From Ianthella basta (Eukaryota; Porifera; Demospongiae; Verongiida; Ianthellidae): 64,000 nt of DNA. A program made the translations under genes and the position numbers. Below the pieces are notes generated by a model, which saw nothing but the letters and a program-made list of their open reading frames with translations, was not told the DNA's origin and did no database searches. The stretch lies in assembly GCA_964019415.1 (NCBI GenBank), contig OZ025887.1, positions 3,155,306 to 3,219,305 of the forward strand. Reading direction: 5' to 3'. Shown piece by piece: positions 1 to 8,118 of the stretch; positions within the stretch are counted from its first letter, which is position 1, and the number at the start of each line of letters is the position of its first letter.

Positions 1-1
1 T

Positions 2-415
2 CCTCCAGCAACCATTCCCCCCACCATCATTGGGACCACCGCTCGGCCGGATCTCTTTATTGTGGATGGTAAGCGTGCTACCATGTTGGAACTCACTGTG
101 CCCTGGAACAACCTCACCAGCATCAAGAATGCTAGAGCCCGGAAGCAGGGGAAGACCAACTACCAGCTTTTGGCTTCGGACCTATCTGCCCAGGGTTACC
201 AAGTTCAAGTGCTGACAATTGAGATTGGCTGCCTAGGCCACTACACACACGAGGCCTATACAGCTCTAAGGCTTGCTGCCCCCCAGAGCAAACCCTCTGA
301 CAGACGTAAAGCTCTGACTGACGCGGCTAAAGCAGCCATCTCTGGGAGCTACATTATCTTTTCAGCCTACAAATCACCCTGGAACCTGGGTGCCGGTTGC
401 CCAAATGGAGACTGA
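2..415 (+). pseudogene. 3' tail of a retroelement polyprotein (truncated by window edge)
   Basis: The frame is open from the first bases of the window to a TGA at 413-415, so this is the C-terminal end of a longer protein cut by the window. Visible segments include RPDLFIVDGKRATMLELTVP and, later, QVLTIEIGCLGHYTHEAY. Tails of the form LELTVPW...(K/R)Y..L....G..V....EIG..G are common after the reverse transcriptase in retroelement ORFs of marine invertebrates. No reverse-transcriptase core is inside the window, so the class (LINE, DIRS or other) cannot be fixed. No intron signals are seen. Most likely a mobile-element remnant rather than a host gene. Confidence 0.55.
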
Positions 416-1496
416 GCCCCAATTGTCCGCCAAATATGCCCATCAATCACTGTTTTTTTAATGTTATGTTTAGTGTATTGTTCACATGTAGCACCACCGT
501 CCCCTTACATATCCATGTATTACTTGCCTATATACCCCCCAAATTGTATCCCCATACAGTCCTTTTGTTCCCCAAAGTTATGTTTTCCCCACTTTGTTCC
601 CTCTAGCTTTTTCTCACCCTTACCTTGCCAGGGCATTCCCTAGCAATGCAGTTTCTACTGCTTAGCAACCTGTAACCCTGTGTCCGAGGTTCTACCCCTT
701 TTCTATCACACCATTATCACTGATTGTATACCCCTGTTTTAATAATGATGTGGTTCCCCCCCGCGATGGTTAAACTAAAATCAACAATATTCAGATAAGC
801 AAAGACTCCATGTAGACCGCTCTCACCTTGTGGTCCATCTTCTCCCAAACACTTCGTGCCTTGTTAGTTCCTAGAAAACGGTGATATTTCCGTGAAAACT
901 TAGTATCGCGGGGCCAGATCCTTTGTTCCGGTCTCGCGTAACGCGCAATACCGGTGTCACAGATTATTTTACTCCCCGTATAAAGTATCCCCCGGGTAAC
1001 CGAAGGTTGGTTAAACGACACAGAAATGCTGATAGAAGCTAGTAAAATGCACCCTGCTACAGGATGAGGCTTAACACTACCAGAAGAGACTGTTAGATGA
1101 CGATATAAGCGAACCCTGCACTTCCTTTGCAGTCCTTGCAGAAGACCACATCAATCTTGTTAACTGACGACCGCGGTGAGGTTTCTGTCCTTCTACCATG
1201 GCTGAAATGCTTGTGTACTCCTCTGGGTTCTCGAAAAATGTCAAGAGGGCACTACTGCAACGAACAGAAGTGCTTGAGTAGCACTACGGAGTGCAGTTTC
1301 GCAAACTGGTGGACATCGATGTGCAGGTACATCGACGCTACAGCCTGAGCATGTGAGGAGCATGAAACGGTCTGAATCTTAGCTACTGCTTGTCAAAGCA
1401 GGGTTGATGGGTGTCAGAACAACCCCTCGAAGTGAAACACACCAAAAAGAGTTAAGAAATACTCAGAAATTCAAAGTCGGGGGATAAAGTATCCTA
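416..1496. other. Non-coding stretch, no gene recognised
   Basis: About 1.1 kb without a supportable gene. A 76-codon minus frame at 791-1021 and a 73-codon plus frame at 1127-1348 have no recognisable domain. The sequence is C- and T-rich around 480-640. It may be 3' flank of the retroelement tail or older repeat sequence. Confidence 0.5.
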
Positions 1497-1546
1497 CTTT
1501 ATTTGGTCGGGTATAATTTTCGGACCGCGTCGGACCGGACCGGACC
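1497..1546. repeat. Left target-site duplication plus left TIR of the MULE
   Basis: CTTTATTT at 1497-1504 is followed by the 42-bp TIR 1505-1546. The inner part of the TIR is built from GGACC units (GGACCGGACCGGACC), a motif that also recurs just inside each end and could serve as clustered transposase-binding sites (inference). Confidence 0.85.
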
Positions 1547-2181
1547 GTCCGGTCCGATAGTATAGCGGTATAATTTTCGGACCAGTGACCACACGAGTAA
1601 AGTGAAGGAAAAGCTGGCCACGTGTCTGGTCATAGCGGGAGGCAGGAGGATCGGGATTCATGGCATGATGCACCTGCTTGTGGAAAGGCTACAACGAAGA
1701 TAAGTTGACCTTGCCAATAGTTTTAATATGCTATGTTAATTTGTACCGTCGTAAATTCGTAATCTAGTTCACGATAGCTAGCATTCTATTGCAGGGGTGC
1801 TGGATCCTTTTATCCATCATATAGCTAGCTAAGATAAGTAGACCCTATGCTGTGCTATGTTAGTTTGTACGTAGCTTACCCTAACCCAAAACTACATGTC
1901 ACACTGCACCATGTCACCCCAAGTCTTCAGCATGAGACAGGTACAGTACAATTTGACCACCTTTGCCATTTTCTAGAGTGAGGGAACTTCACCCTGTAGT
2001 TGTCTCTCGGGAATGGGGACATCTTCCCCCGGCTGGAACATTTGAGAAGGTGGTGTCTCATCAGGTTCGGTCTAAAGATGATCTTGTTCCCAGCCCAGCT
2101 CACTTTTTCAATTTCTTATGGTGAGTTCACAGTAAAGCGCATTAGAACAACAAAAACTGTACATAGCATAAGGAAAGAAAA

Positions 2182-2960
2182 TTAGGTCAACAAAGTATGT
2201 ATGATGTACTTTTCATGACACTCCATGCATGTCCATTGCAAGTCCTCAGTCTTGGAAAAGTACTCGTCTGGCACACTGCAACACTTCTGGTGGAACCACT
2301 CACTGCATCCTTCACACTCAATCATCAACCCTTCTTCAACTTCTCTGCATTTACAGTAAACTGGCACATGTGTGATCTTGCCAGCTCGCCATTTTCTTTT
2401 CTGATTTCTTGAGCTGAAGGGCTTCATCACTCCTGTCTCAATGCTTGCAATCAGTTCTTGTCGCAGGCAGCCTTGGTTGTATACTCTGCTGCAGGGATCT
2501 ATATCCATTGCCAGGCTAAGGGCAAATGCAATCGCAAACAATCCACAATCCTTTGCCCCTGTTTGCTTTTGTACATTGACAAACCTGTAGGCGTTGAAAT
2601 ATATTAAATTATTTGAAGGCAAGACTTAGTATAAGCTATTTCAATTAATTCACCAACCTGACTCGAATTGCATCTTCTCCTGTCTTCATGATGGTGGCAA
2701 TCGCCCTTTGAATGCAAGCAGGGACCCTTTGTGACTTGGGTGGAGCAGTGTCAAAAATCTCCACCGCACCATCCTCACTAAATTTGTTTGATAAGCAAAC
2801 CCAGTGCAAACGTGACCGGTCAAACACAATCTGAATGAACCCATCAGGTTCGTCCTCCCATTACCTCCCTGTCTCTGGCATCAGGTGCTGCTTCTACTTC
2901 GTCTTCTGCCAGTGGCCCCTTCCTTCCCCTCTTAGGACTGGCCGAGGGTGACTGGGGTGA
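2182..2960 (-). CDS. Ulp1-like cysteine protease plus PHD finger encoded in the MULE
   Basis: Three minus-strand exons are visible. An acidic/basic linker with SASPKRGRKGPLAEDEVEA lies at about 2960-2870. An exon near 2850-2650 carries the protease His and Asp (LHWVCLSNKF, AVEIFDTAPPKS). The last, about 2600-2182, carries KQTGAKDCGLFAIAFAL, so the His-Asp-Gln-Cys set of C48 (Ulp1/SENP) proteases is present. A PHD finger follows directly, with its Cys4-His-Cys3 ligands spread over VPVYCKCREVEEGLMIECEG and CSEWFHQKC...WTCMEC. It could be the C-terminal part of the transposase polypeptide or a separate transcript. Ulp1-like modules are known passengers in several DNA-transposon families; the PHD addition would suit chromatin targeting (inference). 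No break is seen here. Confidence 0.65.
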
Positions 2961-2998
2961 GTTCTTTTTCTGTATAGTAAAGAAAGTGAAGTTCTACA

Positions 2999-3129
2999 TG
3001 TTGCTTGTATAACATTACAAGAAGTGTATAGTTAGTGTGGAAGATGTTGCTTGTATAACATTACAAGAAGTGTATGGTTAGTGTGGAAGATGTTGCTTGT
3101 ATAACATTACAAGAAGTGTATGGTTAGTG
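2999..3129. repeat. 46-bp tandem repeat, about 2.8 copies, inside the MULE
   Basis: The unit starts TGTTGCTTGTATAACATTAC and repeats at 2999, 3045 and 3091 with one base difference. It sits just downstream of the end of the transposase frame, between the transposase and protease segments. Confidence 0.9.
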
Positions 3130-5017
3130 GAAATTGCCAGGCCTTGAAACTGTTCTCGAAGCAAATATTGCCCAAGGCCAGCTAACCCTCTCTGAACTTC
3201 GTTCTTGAAGTAGCATTGCAGGTGGTACAGGGCAAATGCCAGTGAATCTGGAGACTTTTCCTTTCTCATGACCAATTGCTTGATGAGGGTGTTGAAACCC
3301 TCGCTCTGATTGGTGGTCACCCCACTGTAGCCATTGTAAACACCTAAGGGCTCCAGTATCCACCTCCCACAAGTAGATACAACTTCTGGTGCAAGCTGAC
3401 TGTCAAAGTACTCCACAAATGCTCTGCTCCACCGACCACTCAGTTTCGCATACATTTCTCTGTAGTCATCTTCTGAGGGTGACATTAGCAGCTCCTTGAT
3501 ATCCTGTGTGTATACGTTACACTCTGCAGTGGTTGCCCCATGCTTCTTGAGCCAGTGCCTTGCTGCTGACAGAAGGTGGTTCCAGCATCTCAGGGACAGC
3601 ACTTCTGGTAAGCACTTGTCGATGGCCTTGATAATGTTATCTTCACCATCCGTGACAAGGGGTGTTCCAGCTATCTCTGGGATCTCGGCTGCCATGAAGG
3701 TCATTCAGTATTTCATGAGCAAACTGTGTCCTTTTCTCATGAATGAGAAATGCAGCTGGCATTACTGGTGCTTGCTCAAACAATGTGTGTCGAAACAGAA
3801 TGGGTGACACATAGAAATCTCCCAAGTTGTATGTCATGTCGTAGGAAAGTAGCTGAGGTTGGGCTCCCGGGACACTCAGAACAGCTCTAAGCTCTTGCAA
3901 CATCCATCTATGAGCAAGCACCACTCCTAGCTCAGGAACCAGGAACATGCGGTGAATATAGCCTGTAATATCCTGTGCCAATTCCACCAGATTGAACAGG
4001 TCATCATGTGAATAACGCTGCTCTTGCCGTGTAGCAGATTGCGCATTCTTCACTTGTCTTGGATTTCTTGGTTTTAGGGTGGCCTCATGTGTGATAGTAT
4101 CTCCCTCTCAGCAATCTTCTCTTTGTAATGTAGGGACGAATCTGTTCTGGCTTGTCCAGCTTCTTTGATTACACTAGGAGCAGTCCTAATGTGTGGTCTG
4201 GCCACCTTATTGTTTCCATGAGGAAACAGTGTGCCACTTTCCGGTACAGTCCCTGGAAATGAAAGTATAATTATAAAATCTTTAAGCTTGACCAATACGT
4301 ATGTATGTAATGTATTATATGTATGTATGTATGTAGGTATGTATGTCATTGTATGTATGTATGTATCTTGTATGTGACATCCTTACCTAAATACTGCACA
4401 AGTGTCCCTTGTGTGCCCTTTGGATCGTTGTAAAGGTGGTATGCTACCTTTCTGAACTCCTTGCTCTTCATAGGTGCATTGGTGCCCTCCACAACCAGCA
4501 AGTAGTAGATCTTCTCTACTACTGGATCAGAGCTTGGTAGGAATTTTCGTCCATTCTGGTACCAACGATAGCCATCGGCCTTCCAGTCTCCTGCAAGACC
4601 AACAGACAGTATTAGACTGATTGCTTTTAGTTTTTAAGTAATTGCATTTTTCATTTGTGTACTAGCTATATAACACTGTGTGGTTGCAGTGTGATATTAA
4701 TATGTCATTGACATTTTACTGCTGAAAATATAATTAATACTATATGTTGCATGTATACTTATAACTTTCATAATGAGTTAACGTAGGGAGATACGTACAT
4801 ACGGCTGAAACATAACATAAGTATACACACCTTCTTTCTCTGGGTTGTAGTACAAAAAAGAAGTGTTTCCCTGGGCACGAAATGGTGGCAGAGAAGTAAT
4901 GAAAGGCGCGACCTCGTCTCTAGCTTGCAGGTAGTCGCGAGCAGCAAGCGGAGATATTTCTTGAGATATCTCCAGATAGGGAACGGGTTCAGGCGGCTCA
5001 GCATCTTCCATCATCAA
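3078..5017 (-). pseudogene. MULE-type transposase, frameshifted
   Basis: Read on the minus strand, an N-terminal piece begins MMMEDAEPPEPV near 5017. A segment around 4590-4390 follows (WKADGYRWYQNGRKFLP, SKEFRKVAYHLYNDPKGT), probably a DNA-binding domain. The DDE-type core comes next. The first acidic site is in LLSYDMTYNLGDFYVSP (about 3830-3790), the second in TPLVTDGEDNIIKAIDKCLP, with the family-typical RCWNHLL after it, and a later region TTNQSEGFNTLIKQLV precedes the end. The frame of the first part (to about 3700) and the frame of the second part (from about 3700) differ by one base, with no splice signals there, so a single-base frameshift interrupts the core in this copy. Introns near 4080-4260, 4385 and 4590-4830 are likely. 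Family assignment rests on the motif pattern and the TIR/TSD structure. Confidence 0.7.
4295..4372. repeat. ATGT-type microsatellite
   Basis: Imperfect ATGT/GTAT repeats broken by single substitutions, lying in a presumed intron of the transposase. Confidence 0.85.
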
Positions 5018-5340
5018 ATCGAAGCAAGCGCAGATGAATAGACTGAGTTCCCACCTCCTATTTCACAAGATCGCAGTCGATCACTATGCGGAACCCAGTT
5101 TACACCACCACGAGTGCGAAATTCCGGTTGGAGAGTTTCAATAACATGTAGTTTCACTTCTTCTTGGTATGCATGTGCCTACATGTATTTGATACGCATG
5201 TACAGCTAGCACAAGAACAGCGTTCTTGTTCAAATGGCTGAATGTATATTGATTGACTTGCTCTTGGTCCGAATTTTATACCACCGGTCCGACTATTATA
5301 CCGATTCAGCCATTTTTCGGACCGTCCTATTTAATGTATT

Positions 5341-5390
5341 GGTCCGGTCCGGTCCGACGCGGTCCGAAAATTATACCCGACCCTTTATTT
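5341..5390. repeat. Right TIR plus right target-site duplication of the MULE
   Basis: Bases 5341-5382 are the exact reverse complement of 1505-1546. They are followed by CTTTATTT at 5383-5390, matching the left duplication. The identity of the arms argues for fairly recent insertion. Confidence 0.85.
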
Positions 5391-5508
5391 TACCCGGATG
5401 CATACAAAACTGGGGGGATGGAATAAACCGTGACACCGGAACGGGTCTGGTCTTCCCGTCCCGTCCCGAAAGATTGGTAAAAACTTAGTCCACCCAGCTT
5501 TGGACCCA

Positions 5509-5542
5509 CGTACGGCGAAAGCACCAGTGCTTTCGCCGTACG
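5509..5542. repeat. Perfect 16-bp inverted repeat with 2-base spacer
   Basis: CGTACGGCGAAAGCAC, then CA, then its exact complement. It lies between the MULE and the F-box gene. Flanking bases are only loosely symmetrical (GGTAAAAA on the left, CTGGTAAAAATT on the right). It could be the core of a small foldback element or a hairpin-forming site; no function is evident. Confidence 0.85.
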
Positions 5543-5590
5543 CGGGGCTGGACTGGTAAAAATTGATTCGCAACGCATGTAAGGCGTTAA

Positions 5591-5632
5591 CCCCGCCCCC
5601 TTTGTCACCGAGCTTCCGAAAAGAAAATGGCG
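5591..5632 (+). promoter_or_regulatory. Probable promoter elements of the F-box gene
   Basis: CCCCGCCCCC (5591-5600) is a GC box. AAAATGGCG (5624-5632) matches the core of a YY1 site, 160-200 bp ahead of the start codon. No TATA box at the usual distance is convincing. Function is inferred from motif match only. Confidence 0.4.
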
Positions 5633-5790
5633 TAAAGCAGGCGTGACTTTATATAGAGCGTTTGAGGCTGAAATCGGCGCTGCTATAGCTAATGGTGCTG
5701 GTTAGGAAACAGCATTGAACGTTTCGTGTTTCATTTGACAATGTACTCTTAGTAGAGAGCCAGATTTGTAAGGGCAGCCTACATGGAAAG

Positions 5791-7692
5791 ATGTCACTTC
5801 TTGCGCTCCCCCTTGAGTGCTTGGAAGAAATACTGGGATACCTGTCAACCAGAGATGTCGTTGCTGTTGGATGCTCCTGTAACGCACTACGTAGTGTGAC
5901 GACTTCCTCAAGCAAGCTATGGAGGAGGGTCTGTTTTTCGCGTGTCACTAGTAAACAAGAGGAAGTTGTGTGGGGTTTACTGAAACAGCACGGACATTGG
6001 GCACATTCAGTACGTGTGTCCGCTACACTGCCATTTGGTAAACTAGTGAAGCTACTAGCTCCATGTAAATCCTGTGCATCTTTGTCACTGTGCTTCCAGT
6101 CAGCTCGCAACAGTGGCATCTCACCAGTGCAGTTGAAAGCCCTATGTAGCCAGCTGATATGTTTGAAGTCAGTGGATTTGTGGAACAAGACAAGTAATGC
6201 AACATGTCTAACTGATGTTGTGTCCCTACTGTCTGGTCTTGCTAACCTAGATGAGGCCACCCTTCATCTGAGCAGCGTTCATCCGGTCACCCTGCTGCAG
6301 GCATGGCTCAGCCTCCATTGCCGCCCAAGACATATTTCCCTTCACACTGATTTCAGCCAAGATGATTTGCTGCAACAGATGTTATCTCTGTTGAAACGCC
6401 ACTCCTCTTGTACCATGTCTCTAGTCGAGAGTACTGTCTTTACATGCTGTGTGTCATGTGCTGACCCGCTGCAAACTGACATGTGCAAGCCTGAAATCCA
6501 AGTTACCCTTGGTGCCAGCACAGCCCCCTTCATTGTGATTCCCATCCAGAGTCTGTCCATACCTGTCAGAGGTTCATGTTCACTGGTTCAGACCACTCAC
6601 CGAACTGTAGCCGTGTTTTCTACGGAAGAAGTGCCCAGTGTAGTCCCACGTACATGGAATTTGCATGTGGTTACCCATTTAAACCTGTCTAAGCTTTGTG
6701 TTCTGGAAGCCTCAGACATCTTGTCACTTGTTGCAGAGTCCTGCAAGGAGCTAGTTGCACTGAATGTCAGTGGGAGTGTGGGTGTGTTGATGAACTTGGC
6801 AGGATTGCAAAGCGTTATACAAAATTGCTTGAATTTGAAGTTCATTGATGTTTCAGGGATACCTATTGCCAATGCTGATGTTACCCACTTCTGGGAAATT
6901 CTCTCATCCTCATCACTAACTCATCTTACTGTTGGCAATTGCTCCCTTAGCTCTGCTAAGTCTTTGTCTCTGGGACAAGCTGCAAGACCTCTACAGGATA
7001 ATCCCAATGATGATGCATGGGCTATCTGCAGTAGCCTCACTTCACTGCATGCTTTGGAGTTGCACTGCTGCAATGTTGCTGCTAAAAAGCATGTCTGTTG
7101 GAACTGCTCAACATTCTCTGATAGTCAATTTGCGAAGGTGCAAGTATTCACTCACCTATCCTACCTTGCCTGCTACACATCCACACTCAAGCCCCATTCC
7201 TTGAAACCCATCCTCTCTGAGTGTTGTGCCCTGCAGTGCCTTCGCTTTGAGTACAGATCAATGCAGCTCCAGGCTGGCAGTGGCAGCTTGTACTTGCCTG
7301 GACCATCCCCGGGACTGTATGAGTCTCTTACACAACTCTGCATTGTCAGCACTGTACTTACTCTGTCTGACGACATTTGTGAGGAATTAGGACAGAATGG
7401 AAAGCTGACACACATTTTCTTACTGATTCAAGCAATGTCACTGAAAGCCATTGAGCAACTACTGAGGGGGAACCATAGACTGGCTGCTGTGCAAATGATG
7501 TTCATGTCATTCCTTGGCAAGCATTTCAAGGCATTTGTGCAGGAGCTGTCATCTGACCTTAATGACTACTATGCTGTACAGTGTGGGCGATTCACCATCA
7601 AGGACAACTGTTTACGGCAAATCAACCTGCTTTCTGCAATGACAGCAGATGTTGCCTCAAATCTTGGAACTTTGTGGAAATTAGCCCCTTGA
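5791..7692 (+). CDS. F-box protein with leucine-rich-repeat-like region (intronless)
   Basis: A single 633-codon open frame encodes an F-box at residues about 3-50 (LPLECLEEILGYLSTRDVV, then CSCNALRS and LWRRVCF). This motif binds SKP1 and recruits the protein to SCF ubiquitin ligases. The rest has scattered leucine-rich segments such as LVALNVSGSVG and LNLKFIDVSG, separated by irregular stretches, so a degenerate LRR solenoid for substrate binding is likely. The start is the ATG at 5791, immediately before the F-box; no in-frame extension is needed. Lack of introns in a region where neighbours have up to about 19 exons suggests a retrocopy or a family that lost introns. It resembles FBXL-type proteins broadly, but no specific orthologue is recognised. 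The substrate is unknown. Confidence 0.8.
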   Translation: MSLLALPLECLEEILGYLSTRDVVAVGCSCNALRSVTTSSSKLWRRVCFSRVTSKQEEVVWGLLKQHGHWAHSVRVSATLPFGKLVKLLAPCKSCASLSLCFQSARNSGISPVQLKALCSQLICLKSVDLWNKTSNATCLTDVVSLLSGLANLDEATLHLSSVHPVTLLQAWLSLHCRPRHISLHTDFSQDDLLQQMLSLLKRHSSCTMSLVESTVFTCCVSCADPLQTDMCKPEIQVTLGASTAPFIVIPIQSLSIPVRGSCSLVQTTHRTVAVFSTEEVPSVVPRTWNLHVVTHLNLSKLCVLEASDILSLVAESCKELVALNVSGSVGVLMNLAGLQSVIQNCLNLKFIDVSGIPIANADVTHFWEILSSSSLTHLTVGNCSLSSAKSLSLGQAARPLQDNPNDDAWAICSSLTSLHALELHCCNVAAKKHVCWNCSTFSDSQFAKVQVFTHLSYLACYTSTLKPHSLKPILSECCALQCLRFEYRSMQLQAGSGSLYLPGPSPGLYESLTQLCIVSTVLTLSDDICEELGQNGKLTHIFLLIQAMSLKAIEQLLRGNHRLAAVQMMFMSFLGKHFKAFVQELSSDLNDYYAVQCGRFTIKDNCLRQINLLSAMTADVASNLGTLWKLAP

Positions 7693-8118
7693 TGTTTGCC
7701 AAATGGTAATTCATTCTCTTGGTTATGGTATGTTGCCATGTACTTGTATAACGTTTACTGTAGTTTGTTTTGAGCACCTTTCTTTCCTTGCCTTTCTGTA
7801 CCATGTGAAATGCACTGTTCTGTGTTTTTCCATTGCACTTGTATCATGTAAAGCATGCAACACAACTGCAGCGTCATTATCTTGAAGAAATTTGTGCCTC
7901 CGATTGATCTGTATAGTCGTGCAAGGTGCTGAATTTGACAGTTATGTTGGCAGCGTCTATTCTTAGCTGCTCCATGTCGTAATCGCTAAATATAGTATTT
8001 TCGGAAATGACGTGGATATTTCTTGTATAAATTCAAGGAATGTGCATGTGTTAGAGAGAACGAGGCATAGCACACTTGGATTTCCATCCGAATACTGTAG
8101 TTTCTTCGCATTCGAGCC
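7693..8118. other. Intergenic space between F-box and VWA genes
   Basis: Holds the F-box 3' untranslated region and the VWA promoter. An AT-rich block lies at 7985-8030. No further gene seen. Confidence 0.5.

Larger units (their letters stand above)
1505..5382 (-). mobile_element. Complete Mutator-like (MULE) DNA transposon with 42-bp TIRs
   Basis: The 3878-bp element is bounded by perfect 42-bp terminal inverted repeats (1505-1546 and 5341-5382), starting GGTCGGGTATAATTTTCGG, and by a direct 8-bp duplication CTTTATTT on each side (1497-1504 and 5383-5390). Internally, on the minus strand, lie a MULE-type transposase, then a Ulp1/C48 protease-like segment, then a PHD finger. Eight-base duplications fit MULEs (8-10 bp). 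The subterminal regions repeat the TIR motif: GGTATAATTTTCGGACC recurs at about 1565-1582, and related motifs lie at 5265-5335. A frameshift in the transposase suggests this copy is no longer autonomous, although the ends are intact. Confidence 0.85.

Noticed and set aside
791-1021. 76-codon minus frame near the left end
   Set aside because: No recognisable motif, splice context or neighbour support.
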